Positions 53,546 through 60,756 of a stretch of 64,000 nucleotides of DNA are shown here, one piece after another (the first letter of the stretch is position 1; the number at the start of each line of letters is the position of its first letter). The notes under the pieces are model-generated. The model did not search any database. It was not told the origin of the DNA and worked only from the letters and a program-made list of their open reading frames with translations. This stretch comes from Cheiracanthium punctorium (taxonomy: Eukaryota; Arthropoda; Arachnida; Araneae; Cheiracanthiidae). The translations under genes and the position numbers were made by a program. The DNA is taken from the NCBI GenBank assembly GCA_038373885.1, contig JAWZYV010018300.1, positions 248,001 to 312,000 on the forward strand, in the 5' to 3' direction.

Positions 53546-54725
53546 CCTAGGCCATGGTGCGCAAATATTTTCGTCTGCGACCCCTAATTTGTGTAACATT
53601 GTGCGACATCCTATTTTGAGTGAATTATGTCGCGAACCCCTGATACGTAGACATCCTCGTCTAATTGAAAACGAAGTTACATTGGGGGTTGCTCTTACAG
53701 GGTGTTTTTAAAAGAGTGTCGTGACGTCATCGATTGACATAACGCTTTTTTAACCGTAGCGCACCCAACTTGTAACCAGCGTAAAAATCTTATCAAAGTT
53801 GTCAGCATCACAAAAATCAGTTAATGAATCAACACATAATTTTATGCTAAACAATGCTTTCGATTTATACATATGGATATAAATATGTTTCATGGAAAGT
53901 TACCTTTAAAGCAACTATGAATCATAAAAGTCATTGATGAAGTATGTGCTTGCAAAGAGCTCTTGATTGCTTCTATTTCGGGTTGTATTGGAAATCGCAA
54001 GTCTTACAGTCATCTCTGGATCCAATCGAGATCGATGTTATGTTTATGAAATATTTTGCCGATCCCCATCCATGATCATTTGCAGATCACTATGCATGAG
54101 AACGTGGTTTTGAAGCCCGTGATAGCGAACGCGAATATCGCGCTCGTAAAATAATAATTGTCAGTTTCGCCTACTTGAATCATTCGGATTTGGCAAACTT
54201 TTTTTGAGAAATATCGGTTCAAAGGATTTTTTTTCGACCTATGCTCCCCCCACAAACTTAGGACTTTATTGCTTGATTATCTCCACGGCACCCCTGGTAA
54301 ACGCTCGCGGCACCCCAGGGCGCCGCGGCACACAGTTTGGGAACCTCTGATCTAGGCTTAAGTTTCGGAGAAAACCACAGAAAACTCCGAACGGTTAGGT
54401 CGACGGGCGCGCGATGCGACCCGAACGCACTTCGCCCGTCTAACCCTTTCGAGTGACATAACCACTGCACCACGGTGAGTTATGTTCTTCCCGGGGACGC
54501 TGAAAACCCTAACCACGTCCCATGCCAGTAGCATCGTCGTCATCATCGTCTTTGCCGCCTCTAAAAAACCTTGATCTTGCACCAGAATAGTCAGAAGCCG
54601 GCATCCAGAGCGGTGGCGGTGTAGGTTTCAGACAAACGGGCCCATCCAATGTGTCATATCGGAACACCCGTGCCAAACGTCGGCTTCTGCCAAGTCGCGG
54701 GGGTACCCAGCAAGGTTTACCGTAT
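34194..54725 (-). CDS. vn: Vein/neuregulin-like EGFR ligand, Ig + EGF domains
   Basis: Proposed join (minus strand): 54725-54514, 47423-47261, 44922-44792, 43523-43418, 40955-40897, 34213-34194; all phases agree. The protein has one Ig (I-set) domain (KLKCRISG, TWFKNG, DGGEYKC; 50 residues between the two Cys, Trp 12 after the first) and then one EGF domain with spacing C-x5-C-x5-C-x10-C-x-C-x8-C (CLNGGTC, CECAEGYRGQRC). Ig directly followed by EGF is the architecture of neuregulins and Drosophila vein, secreted or shed ligands that activate the EGFR/ErbB receptor. An intron splits the EGF motif between Cys4 and Cys5, as is usual in EGFR-ligand genes. The three Ig/EGF-core introns are GT-AG. 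The signal peptide and 5' exons are not found. No transmembrane segment is seen after the EGF domain. The four core exons are secure; the first and last are candidates. Confidence 0.85.
34260..35000. repeat. Mariner-like TE debris in last intron/3' flank of vein-like gene
   Basis: ggcggttatgattaaacttcccc at 34,264 and gcactaggtggcacttt at about 34,983 match sequences inside the tandem block at 63,195-63,938. Between them are short frames without recognisable domains. The left edge lies only about 50 bp from the candidate last exon. Confidence 0.45.
35640..36045. repeat. Dispersed repeat B (first locus)
   Basis: attctggaataacatttcac... through ataaatgaagaat, tatccacatt..., tgcgtaggctgtcagt, actcgccaaat and ctggtcg aligns in order with 48,705-49,050. 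The minus-strand ORF of 87 codons here is explained by this repeat and is not conserved at the other locus. Confidence 0.65.
36257..36416. mobile_element. 160-bp MITE, AGGGGACAGTTCA ends
   Basis: The left end AGGGGACAGTTCAGTGAAAT and the inverted right end AGGGGACAGTTCACTGAAAT differ at one of 20 positions. The interior is AT-rich. I could not identify a target duplication or superfamily. Confidence 0.8.
36741..37240 (-). mobile_element. TTAA foldback MITE, copy 3a
   Basis: TTAA (36,737-36,740) is followed by CCCTTTGAGGCGCAACC. The hairpin core peaks near 36,885-36,905 and the unique arm runs to the left-end palindrome (gttccagagcggatcac). The element abuts a second copy in the same orientation with only a few bases between (cttaaggtaccctttagcgc). 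Confidence 0.85.
37250..37792 (-). mobile_element. TTAA foldback MITE, copy 3b (tandem partner)
   Basis: It starts at a degraded right end (ccctttagcgcaacctttcc), passes through the hairpin core near 37,390 with an extra ~70-bp segment (about 37,425-37,490), and ends TGTTCCCAGAGCGGGAACACTG before TTAA at 37,793-37,796. It is head-to-tail with copy 3a. Confidence 0.8.
38119..39137 (+). mobile_element. Nonautonomous Helitron with internal tandem repeats
   Basis: It begins TCTTCTATATAAATAAAAT after an A and ends with the hairpin acccgtc-aag-gacgggt, seven to nine bases, then CTAG followed by T. A 5' TC, a 3' hairpin plus CTRR and insertion between A and T without target duplication are the Helitron hallmarks. 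The interior holds about five tandem units of roughly 120-160 bp (cgaatgatatgaaattgggt, tgtcatgataggtggtcact) and a ctgtc-rich microsatellite at 38,229-38,285. There is no Rep/helicase frame. Confidence 0.85.
39138..40890. other. Intron of vein-like gene, no exon recognised
   Basis: 39,186-39,249 duplicates 38,028-38,095 on the other side of the Helitron (gtgcttgattggctt...ctttgc). The 95-codon minus-strand frame at 39,734-40,021 is moderately GC-rich, but it has no homology that I recognise and no good splice pair in the required phase, so I do not call it an exon. Confidence 0.35.
40897..40955 (-). CDS. vn: Vein-like exon: second half of EGF domain
   Basis: Acceptor CTTTTTCAG, donor GAGTA|GTAAGT, phase 2 to 1. 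It encodes E-CAEGYRGQRC then ESKAISTLS. It supplies EGF Cys5 and Cys6 with the expected x8 spacing and the conserved G-Y/F-x-G-x-R-C end that contacts ErbB receptors in ligands. Reading past the donor gives about 16 further residues to a TAG, a possible alternative ending. Confidence 0.88.
42067..42400. mobile_element. TA-flanked MITE with ~46-bp inverted ends
   Basis: The left arm cagggtgtttggaaactcat-gagcaaaaatttaaggggtggta and the inverted right arm cagtgtgtttcgaaactcat-gggcaaaaatttaaggggtggta are nearly identical; both ends are flanked by TA. It is a non-coding 334-bp element of the Tc1/mariner type. Confidence 0.8.
42902..43271 (+). repeat. Dispersed repeat A (second locus)
   Basis: It has the same order as 19,613-20,160 (aatgactatgtcattttatctctc to gacgaggctcgaacagc). 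It starts with a motif whose inverse (gagataaaatgacatagtcaat) lies at 43,165-43,187, giving a ~27-bp inverted repeat. It carries only one copy of the unit that is amplified at the other locus. Confidence 0.7.
43418..43523 (-). CDS. vn: Vein-like exon: first half of EGF domain
   Basis: Acceptor TTCGATTTTACAG, donor TGCGA|GTAAGT, phase 1 to 2. It encodes DSTLWPFRKGPCPRKNFCLN, then GGTCSYYEIVREYVC. It provides EGF Cys1 to Cys4 with a C.NGG.C signature. The intron interrupts the codon between Cys4 and Cys5. Confidence 0.92.
43662..43844. mobile_element. Tigger/pogo-type MITE, 183 bp
   Basis: CAGTCAACTCCGGTTATA on the left and, inverted, CAGTCAACTGCGGATATA on the right; TA at 43,660-43,661 and 43,845-43,846. 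It is non-coding and lies in a vein-like intron. Confidence 0.85.
43990..44535 (+). pseudogene. Mariner transposase fragment split by a hAT MITE
   Basis: From 43,999 the + strand reads TLPHSPYSPDLVPCDSLLFS then QLKVDMDGGRVDTLQDIQRV, the C-terminal block of mariner-type (DD34D) transposases with the third catalytic Asp in YSPDL. The rest of the transposase is missing and the frame decays after about 60 codons. A MITE at 44,185-44,468 interrupts it; host sequence (ttggacttgctgtactactgcc) continues afterward. It is non-functional. Confidence 0.75.
44185..44468. mobile_element. hAT MITE with 8-bp TSD and TATTCGAATA-word interior
   Basis: TGGACTTG flanks both sides (44,177-44,184 and 44,469-44,476), a perfect 8-bp target duplication as in hAT elements. 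The right end reads inward ACTAGTGATGAGC; the left is GTGATGTGCC. The interior is built of iterated ctattcgaata(g), aatcgcaattg and aatcgat words. Confidence 0.8.
44792..44922 (-). CDS. vn: Vein-like exon: second half of Ig domain
   Basis: Acceptor TTCATTTCAG, donor ACAACAG|GTAAAC, phase 2 to 1. It encodes KYSHLIINRVAAEDGGEYKC, then RALNVLGNATATATVLVKSE and STT. L.I.(R).(A).(D)GGEYKC is the F-strand signature of I-set Ig domains, and ..LGN.(S/T)A.A.(V/I).V resembles the neuregulin Ig end. One N-glycosylation sequon (NAT) is visible. Confidence 0.93.
44955..45310. repeat. Imperfect foldback and short hairpin
   Basis: 44,955-45,120 is an imperfect palindrome (ccaaccacgtcgttt...gactacgtggttgg). 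45,258-45,300 is a separate hairpin (TCGATGTAAAATG / CATTTTACATCGA around a 15-base loop). No element family is recognised. Confidence 0.5.
45755..46196. mobile_element. MITE with ~80-bp terminal inverted repeats
   Basis: The left arm gcagggtgtctcaaaaggtc-attgccaatcttaacatgct-ggtctgtcataacatgacaa pairs with the right arm, which ends acgactttttgaggtgtgac, at about 85 percent identity. It contains a 69-codon chance frame. The superfamily is uncertain. Confidence 0.75.
46316..46548. mobile_element. MITE with ~30-bp inverted repeats
   Basis: ggtgcctgacgggaaagaca-ggctgcggtg on the left pairs with caccgcagcctgcctttctc-gtcagcaacca on the right. Inside is a second palindrome, agcggtgtgac-atttg-gtcacaccgct. 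The total is about 230 bp. Confidence 0.75.
47261..47423 (-). CDS. vn: Vein-like exon: first half of Ig domain
   Basis: Acceptor CTTTCCTGCAG, donor AAGCG|GTAAGA, phase 1 to 2. It encodes AKAPSIRNLKDTTLEEHSKL, then KLKCRISGNPPPRVTWFKNG, then HRIKSNSRIKIKSKR. C.(I)SGNPPP.(V)TW(F)KNG is a textbook I-set Ig B-to-C strand region. The lysine/arginine-rich end could bind heparan sulfate, as neuregulin Ig domains do (inference). Confidence 0.94.
47585..48640 (+). pseudogene. Non-LTR retrotransposon RNase H/C-terminal fragment
   Basis: It decays through frameshifts, but the + strand reads RAYALEAI...YPKDIWLHIYAGGS (RNase H motif 1, with the usual TDGS Asp lost), YKLEAIKQA, VFLVDSQSAI, QWIPSHCNIPVNEKADSL (RNase H His/Asp region), then ILTGHDYLPGHLHRIGVRD, CPLC and NHLTVC (C-terminal zinc-knuckle-like tail). 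This order is typical of LINEs with an RNase H domain (I-like clades). The reverse transcriptase is absent. It is interrupted by a MITE at 47,869-48,043. Confidence 0.8.
47869..48043. mobile_element. hAT-like MITE with GCGAGACG-word interior
   Basis: It starts TAGGGATGGATGCGAGACG and ends cgtctatccCTA (inverted: TAGGGATAGACGCGAGACG). The flanks CCCATTTC and CAAATTTC agree at 6 of 8 positions, consistent with an aged 8-bp duplication. The interior repeats gcgagacg(a) many times. It splits the LINE RNase H frame. Confidence 0.75.
48705..49050. repeat. Dispersed repeat B (second locus)
   Basis: It aligns in order with 35,640-36,045. Neither locus has conserved coding capacity. Confidence 0.65.
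49161..49492. repeat. Relic related to the 9,055-9,774 element
   Basis: attagagataagtgggctatg, gttcaaaataaggtaggaaaaag and ttaattttcaaaaaggta follow the order of the element at 9,055, ending at catcctgta. It is truncated at the left. Confidence 0.6.
49533..50431 (+). mobile_element. TTAA foldback MITE, copy 4, interrupted
   Basis: It is bounded by TTAA at 49,529-49,532 and 50,432-50,435. It starts CGCTTTAACGCGCAG and ends GCGCCTCAAAGGG. A 403-bp hAT MITE (49,766-50,168) interrupts it at about a third of its length; without the insert it would be about 488 bp. The hairpin core follows at 50,185-50,400. Confidence 0.88.
49766..50168. mobile_element. hAT MITE with GAGCCCG-word interior, 8-bp TSD
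   Basis: GTAGATTG is duplicated exactly at 49,758-49,765 and 50,169-50,176. The element starts TAGAGGGCTC and ends (inverted) TAGAGATGAGACGGGCTC, hAT-like TAGAG termini. The interior carries dozens of (G)AGCCCG words near both ends and an AT-rich middle that is shared with 55,177-55,880. Confidence 0.85.
50500..50580. repeat. Short tandem repeat, CTCGTTAGTTTTCA unit
   Basis: About four copies of (c)tcgttagttttca(a)tt, with unit length of roughly 16-22 bases. Confidence 0.7.
50580..50930. other. GC/CpG-rich island with overlapping ORFs
   Basis: It is markedly richer in CpG than the surroundings, with frames of 125-156 codons on + and 97 and 74 codons on -, all overlapping. None shows a domain that I recognise. 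It lies between the candidate upstream exon and the first Ig exon of the vein-like gene, so it could be an alternative promoter or exon (inference), but I found no convincing splice pair. CpG-rich composition alone can produce such frames. Confidence 0.3.
51291..51865. repeat. Tandem repeat, ~141-bp unit, about four copies
   Basis: acttggcaaa(a)ttagatatcc followed by a long actacta/caacaaaa-rich tract restarts at 51,291, 51,432, 51,573, 51,712 and 51,842. The units decay toward the right. It is AT-rich, of satellite type and non-coding. Confidence 0.9.
52255..52797. mobile_element. TTAA foldback MITE, copy 5 (rearranged)
   Basis: TTAA at 52,251-52,254 and CTCTTTGAGGCGCAACC start in reverse orientation. 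After about 85 bp the sequence jumps to the left-end palindrome (gtgttcccgctctgggaac) in forward orientation and continues through the hairpin core to gctggtcgttaagtcgg, where it stops without a right end. Confidence 0.8.
52798..53550. repeat. GGAGCG-word block and small GTAGC-ended MITE
   Basis: 52,815-52,925 contains repeated gctccgctc / ggagcgaaa words, like the word-iterated hAT interiors elsewhere. 53,268-53,367 is a ~100-bp element with ends CCAGGGCGTAGC and (inverted) CCAGGCGTAGC and C/G runs. A 27-base poly-T precedes 53,534. Confidence 0.5.
53551..54350. mobile_element. hAT-like element, ~800 bp
   Basis: The right end inverted reads CAGAGGTTCCCAAACTGTG, a classic hAT (Charlie-like) terminus. 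The left begins catggtgcgcaaatattttcg. The flanks TCCTAGGC and ATCTAGGC agree at 6 of 8 positions. The frames are short and no transposase was found. Confidence 0.65.
54358..54480 (-). mobile_element. Truncated SINE copy next to candidate vein-like exon
   Basis: Minus strand: CACCGTGGTGCAGTGGTTATG (A-box region), GTTCGGGTCGC (B box), then GTTCGGAGTTTTCTGTGG and TTTTCTCCGAAACTTAAG. It matches the head and core of the SINE at 29,353, without the tail. It starts about 35 bp beyond the candidate donor at 54,513. Confidence 0.8.
54514..54725 (-). CDS. vn: Candidate vein-like exon upstream of the Ig domain
   Basis: Minus strand, acceptor TTATGTCTTGCTCCGACAG, donor CGTG|GTTAGG (weak). An open frame of 70 codons in phase 2 to 1 joins in frame to the first Ig exon. 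It encodes YGKPCWVPPRLGRSRRLARV, then FRYDTLDGPVCLKPTPPPLW, then MPASDYSGARSRFFRGGKDD and an acidic run. CpG-rich and codon-like composition supports coding. I have no domain match; dibasic RR/RSRR sites and the acidic run would suit a linker before the Ig domain. Confidence 0.45.
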
Positions 54726-55176
54726 CTGTCGGAGCAAGACATAAATGTGTTTACTGGGGGAGGGGGGTGCTTTCGAATCGCATCATCTGCTTGTCATTCT
54801 AAATCACCGGTACTCTTTTTAGCACAGACTGTTTTTTTTTTTTTCCCTACTTCCCTGCCCTACACCCTTTCTCTGCCGCTAACTTCTTCTTATGTTTTTT
54901 TTTTTTTTTTTCCTCCCGCTTGTTTTTTCGGGGTCTAGACAGTGTCGACGAACTGAGAATTAAAATTTGTAGCCAAGAGAGAATTATTTTCTGTCAAAAT
55001 GTTTTCTTTTTTTGCCGTCACAGAAATTTCGAGGCTCGAGTCTCACTACCGTTTGAAACAAGCGTTCTTCTTCTTTTTTTCTTTTCTTTTCTTTTTCTCA
55101 TAAGCAGAAGTTGGAACATTGGAGACGTATTTGGATGTGCAAGATTCGTTCTTTTCATAACATTCATAACATACAT

Positions 55177-55880
55177 TAGAGATGAGTCGCGCTCAGCCCG
55201 AACCCGAGCTGGTGTCGGGCTCGCGAAAAATATCTCCTTCGTTGGAGTTTACTCCTTGTAAGCAGATTTTAAGGCTGTTCTTCGAAAAAAAAAGAACTCT
55301 GTTTTTAGTCTTGATACTCAAATTGAAATAAACTAATAGCACCATGGTCTCCAAAAAATTCCAGATGGTTCTTCCTAAGCCGTTTTACACACTACGATAA
55401 GCGAAAACGCTGTGGCTTTTGTGAAATTTTCAGAAAAAATTCTTAAACGTGGATCTGAGCTGCAAGATTTTTCGAAGAGTGACACGCTTTGCGAAAATTT
55501 CCGATTTTTAAGAATTTTTTCTAAAAGTATTGAAACGGATACAGATTGGCCTGTCTTCGCAGTATATAATACAGCTTGTAAATAGACAGTTTCAAAATTT
55601 TGAAGTGCCTGGCATAATTAGTTTATTTGTAATTATGTACCAAAATCACATGATTTTTTCGAATAACACCGTTAAAAAAGTGGTCCATGGGATAAATAAA
55701 CTAATTATTGTTATTGGATAAGCTTTCTGAATAAAAAGAATTAGAAAGTGCATTAAGAGTTTGCTATTGTATTTGTCTTTAATTCTTTATGATATTCTGT
55801 CAATGAAGTCATTTACTTTTATTTATTTAGAGGCTGAAATTTCGGGACCGGGCTCCAACTTAAATAATATCGCTCGGGCC
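55177..55880. mobile_element. Diverged relative of the GAGCCCG hAT MITE
   Basis: It begins TAGAGATGAGTCGCGCTCAGCCCGAACCC. It shares the middle with the element at 49,766 (ggataaataaacta against tttatttatccca...) and ends near ccgggctccaact...gctcggg. It is larger and more decayed, with no clear target duplication. Confidence 0.65.
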
Positions 55881-57960
55881 AGGGCCGGCCCAAGGAGGGT
55901 GCGAATGTAGGCGATCACCTAAGGCCCCGCCCTTAAGGAGGCCTCGCCCATGGGCCTTTTATTTTTGTTATCACATTAGACCGAGATTGGTTGCTGGTCT
56001 TGGTAGATGAGATATATCTCGAAAAAATCCAATAAAAAAAAGCTAATATGTACTAGCAGTGCCGCAGTGGCGGATCCAGAAATTCTGACCCTAAAAAAAA
56101 ATAACCTTAAAAAAAATTGTTTGTTTCAGGCTCAGATTGTCCAGGGTGTCCGACTGTCTGCAGACGGGTGGGCCCCCGCCCTCGGCGGGCTCTCCCTGGT
56201 GAGGGCGGGCCCCCAAATTAGAAAAAAGAAAGAAAATAAAAAAAAAAAGTTCTATACTGATAGCACTTGAATGAAATTTGACACATAAAAATTTTTTTGC
56301 AGCTTCAATTGCGCCCCAGAAGGCTTCAAAACACTTCATTTTAAATGTAGTTCTCAAATTTTTTTGAATGAGAGTTCCCGAATGAACAAGGGATTAATTA
56401 ATATGAATGACGCATATTAATTAATAGATCAATATTTTATTAATGCATTAATTATCAATAATAATTAATTAATAACACCATACCTCCCCCACAGGCGCGT
56501 AGCCAGGAAAATTTTTCGGGAGGGGGGGGGGGATATGAACTTATATGTGTATAAATAGACGGAATTTCATCACTAATCCAAAAATTTCGGGTAGGATATA
56601 TCCCGATATCCCCCCCCTCCTGGCTACGCCCCTGCTCCCCCATACCCCGAAAGTTAACACATCCTATTATTTACAGGTTGCACAATAACCCGCCCCCCCC
56701 TTTCTCTTGAGACGGGCGGGCCTCTCCCTCCCAGTCCGGGCCTGGTTTGTTTTAGTATTTATGAAATAGCATACTAATACAAAAATAACAATGCAAATAT
56801 ATTTTTAAAATTTAAATTTTAATAAAATGTTTATAAATTTCTCTCAGATTGTTTTTTTCTCACTCCGAGTGTACTTCTCCATTTACTTTATTTTTTACAT
56901 CTGACAAAACAGCATTTATCCTGATATTTTTCGCGCATTCTGAATTTGCCGTAGTACAATCTATTTGCATTAAAATTTTTGCTTTTTGGGTTTTCCCATA
57001 AATGTAACCGCCAACTTCCTCGCCAAATTTATTTTTTTAGCTCTGACTGGATCCCGTCAATGCGCTGCTCCAACAGTAAAATCACTGTTTTTTTTTTTAC
57101 GTGTCTCTTCTCTAATCTATAAGATTTGTACTTGATCTGTACATGTACTTGTACTTGTTGTCAATTTGGAGTGGGCCGACTGGTTTCGAATGGTTTTTTT
57201 TTTTTTTTTTTTTTTTTTGTTCTAAATCCAAGAAAATGTTCGGACAGGGAACCAGGACTGGTCGCTAATACAGGGATGTGTAGTCTTTTCTAAAGGATCT
57301 TCAACTTTAGATAGACAGTCTAAAATATCGGTGCCTTGGGTCATTGGAGGAGGGGGGGGGGTCGCTTAATGGAATAGAGTTGATCGATCAAAGAAGTTTT
57401 ACTGTCCATACATATATTTATTAACTTTAGTTTTTATGTTTAGTACCTATTTTGGCATCCTTGCATTTTTAAAATTTGTATCTTTGCTTTATGATATTTT
57501 TCCATATTTACCACCAATTTATGATATCTCATTTTAAATACATGGCTCTTGCTGCCGTTTCCTATTAGTTTTTTTTTAAAACTTTATAAGATGGCAACAA
57601 CCTTTTCTTAAATTCCTTAATTGGCATCTATCTTGGACTTTCTCACCTTGTTTGCGTCATTATTTCACGTTTTCTTCTATAGCAACAAGCCTACCTCTAG
57701 ATTGAATTTCTTGGCTCTTTTGGCCAATCAACCTACCTAAACTTTGCCATTTTTGATTCTCTTTTAATTTGCATACATCTAATGGTGGCACCGGAGGAGA
57801 GCATCTACCATACGCGAATTTCATTTTAATTTGCAAAATTATTTATGCTTTTGTTCTGTATTGTCGGTTTTGTTGGTATGTTACGACTATTTATTATCTA
57901 ACCCTGTGCATTGCGTATGCTTCAAATGACGAGACCCCGTTTCAAGAAGTATCCGTAACT
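55881..57960. other. Non-genic region with transposon ends
   Basis: It contains agggccggcccaagga (55,898), gggcgggcccccaaatta (56,205), and an element bounded by ggcgcgtagccaggaaaa (56,494) and tcctggctacgcccctg (56,619), all typical DNA-transposon termini. A 27-base poly-T near 57,197 and a G9 run follow. I see no exon with splice support for the vein-like gene. Confidence 0.4.
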
Positions 57961-57963
57961 TAA

Positions 57964-58472
57964 CCCTTTAACACGCAGTGTTCCCGCCTGGGAACACCAA
58001 ACTCTGACGTTTTGACTATTGCCAGTCACGAAAAATAGATCTGATTTCTATAAAAATAGTTGCGGGTGACAGAGCTCCCGAGAATCCTTTACTTTTTAAC
58101 AAGTCACTTCCCGTAAAAAAATGGTCACGATTCTTTTTAACAGCACTGACATCTGCTGAAAAATGGAAGAATGCGAAAACAGCTGGATAGATGGCCCAAT
58201 GCTGAAAAAAGGGCAGCCGTTGCCATCGCTCGACTTAACTACCAGCAAGATGCTGGACAATCGAAACGATCATCGCGTGCCACAGATCTAGAGACCCTTT
58301 TTTGACGCAGACTGGCTGTGCGCGCACTGCCAGCAGTCGTCAAAAAAAGGGTCTCTAGATCTATAGCACGCGATGAACGTTTCGACCGTCCGCCATCTTG
58401 CTGGTAGTTGAGTCAAGCGATGGCAACGGCTGCCCTTTTTTCAGCATTGGGAAAGGGTTGCGCCCCAAAGGG
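57964..58472 (+). mobile_element. TTAA foldback MITE, copy 6 (full length)
   Basis: TTAA at 57,960-57,963 and 58,473-58,476. It starts CCCTTTAACACGCAG and ends GCGCCCCAAAGGG, 509 bp. The hairpin arms are agggcagccgttgcc to about 58,318 and back to about 58,440. Confidence 0.9.
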
Positions 58473-58479
58473 TTAACCA

Positions 58480-59020
58480 CGCCAGATCGAGAAAATATCC
58501 GTATCTGCTTCTTATCTGTTGAGTTACCCCCCATTCATTTCTTCTGGAAAACGCCTACATTCCTCAGAATTATACTCCAAAACCTTTACAGCACTCAAAC
58601 CTTTTATTCTCGATTCAAGCAACGACGGTAATTGCACCTACTGACAACATACGAAGGGTTTTCCACATTCCGTTTCAGTTACTTGGAATTTTCAGTTCCA
58701 TAGTGCCACTGGAAGAGCAGCAGTGAATTTCGCTTAGCATTTTGGAAAAAAAAAAACAATATTTTGTGATGCATGCCGCGTTTTAAGAATTATTTGAAAA
58801 GTAGAAATTACTGGGCGGTGCTGTGTATCCTAATACGTATAGTTACGCTGATCACTGACTCACTGATTCACCGACTCTGCAAACTCTTCCGGTTCGTGCC
58901 ACTCCAAAGCAAAACTATTACTGCCGTTATTCCAAAAAACTTCAAAAGAAAAAGTAACAAATCTGCTTCAAAAATTTCTTAATTGTGTAAAAACAAAAAA
59001 AGGTAGAGAAGGGCCATGCT
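58480..59020. other. No gene recognised
   Basis: Short spacer between MITE copies 6 and 7 containing a 69-codon chance frame without homology. Confidence 0.3.
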
Positions 59021-59024
59021 AGTG

Positions 59025-59104
59025 CAATGGTTCCCAAGTGGTGCACCGCGGGTCACTGTTGGTCAACGAACAAGTTGTGAGTGGTCCGCGAGGCGAGCGA
59101 GTGT
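59025..59104. mobile_element. hAT terminus fragment cut by a MITE
   Basis: caatggttcccaagtggtgc followed by accgcgggtca is a hAT-type end. The sequence is interrupted at 59,105 by the TTAA MITE, and I did not find the other end beyond 59,653. Confidence 0.55.
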
Positions 59105-59108
59105 TTAA

Positions 59109-59649
59109 CCCTTTAACGCGCAGTGATCCCGCTCTGGGAACACCCAACTCTGACGTTCTGACTGTTGCCAGTCACGAAGAATAGATTAGATTTCTATAAA
59201 AATAGTGGCGGGTGACAGAGCTCCACGAGAACCCTTTACTTTTTAGTACGTCATTTCGCGTAAAAAATGATCACGATTCTTTTTAACAGCACTGACATCC
59301 GCTGAAAAATGGAAGATTGCGAGACCAGCTCGATAGATTGCCCAATGCTGAAAAAAGGGCAGCCGTTGCCATCGCTCGACTTAACTACCAGCAAGATGGC
59401 GGACGATCGAAACGTTCATTGCATGCCACAGATCTAGAGACCCTTTTTTTGACGACAGCTGGCTGTGCCCGCACAGCCAGCTTGCGTCAAAAAAAGGTCT
59501 GCCCTCTGTCAGCTGCGTCAAAAAAGGGTCTCTAGATCTGTAGCATGCGATGAACGTTTCGATCGTCCGCCATCTTGCTGGTAGTTAAGTCGAGCGATGG
59601 CAACGGCTGCCCTTTTTTCAGCATTGGGAAAGGGTTGCGCCTCAAAGAG
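59109..59649 (+). mobile_element. TTAA foldback MITE, copy 7
   Basis: TTAA at 59,105-59,108 and 59,650-59,653. It starts CCCTTTAACGCGCAG and ends GCGCCTCAAAGAG, 541 bp. It is longer because the loop segment is partly duplicated (two agctggctg/cagctgcgtcaaaaaa passages at 59,456-59,530). Confidence 0.9.
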
Positions 59650-59653
59650 TTAA

Positions 59654-60750
59654 AAAGAAATTGTGTTTTCACAATTTCATGAAGTAAAAAAAAAAAAAAC
59701 GAAAAACGTAATTGCTTAAGGTCTTCTTTTAGAGAACTATATCAACATGTTCCATAATCCTTCTAAAACAGGGCAAGTACGAGAGAGCACAATATTAAAT
59801 ATAATTCGATAAAATATTGTAGCACCTCAGCCAAGCTTTCGTCTTCGGCTACGAGTATATTAAAGAGAGTTGATAACTATTATCAGCATGATTGACTGAG
59901 TGGAAATAACATTTTCTGCGATTTTTTGAATCATCCATCCATTCTTTCTGGATGAGAGCGGTGTTAGTTTTTTTCCTTCGTGTATCACCAATTAGACCTT
60001 TTCATCTGATGATCCTAGAAAACTAGATAAAACTTAAAAAATGTTTTAAAATTTATAAGTTTTTTGCCTAGTGGTCTTTTTCGCTTTATTTTTAATAAAA
60101 TTGCCAACCGTATTGATATTTCACGGTCCCTTTTCTTCATCTACATGTGAAGCAATAGCTGTCGTCTATATTTAGAGAAAACCTTTCCATATTAAATTTA
60201 TTCCCCTGAAAATAATTTTCATGCTGTTGATAAATCAATTTTACGATCAAATAGATAAAGGGAATAACTCCAGAATATTTAAGATAACCATTCACATTGT
60301 ACAATTCGACAATTTTTAAGAGATTAAAATTTTTTTAAAATGAAAAAAAAAAGTAAAAATGCAACAAGTTTGCTTCCCAGTGTTATAATTGCAGTACTGA
60401 TTTAGACTTTATATAGTAATTGGTATTATTACATTACAGTACAATAATAATTATTACTGTACAGAACAGCATTATAATAAAAGTGCAGCACTTTATTATT
60501 ATTACTGAATATTGTACGCGCGGTACTGTACTTTCTCTCTCTCCTACTGATCACTAATCTTGTGCATTCGCAGTACTGTACAATATTATTCATAAAGCCA
60601 CAGTTTTTTGCAATCCTGTATTTATTCATCACTGTGGCAAATGGTGATATTTAGTTAGGGAATGGTTTTAAAACAGTCTGAGGGGGTGTTTATGACTGTC
60701 TAAATCTATTGTTGTTTATTATTATTATGCTTAACATCATAGGTTTGTTT
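59654..60750. other. AT-rich spacer with AGTACTGTA repeats
   Basis: No coding exon recognised. 60,390-60,600 holds several copies of agtactgta / tacagtaca and ttattattactg words, a palindromic micro-repeat cluster. Confidence 0.4.
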
Positions 60751-60756
60751 TTTTAA

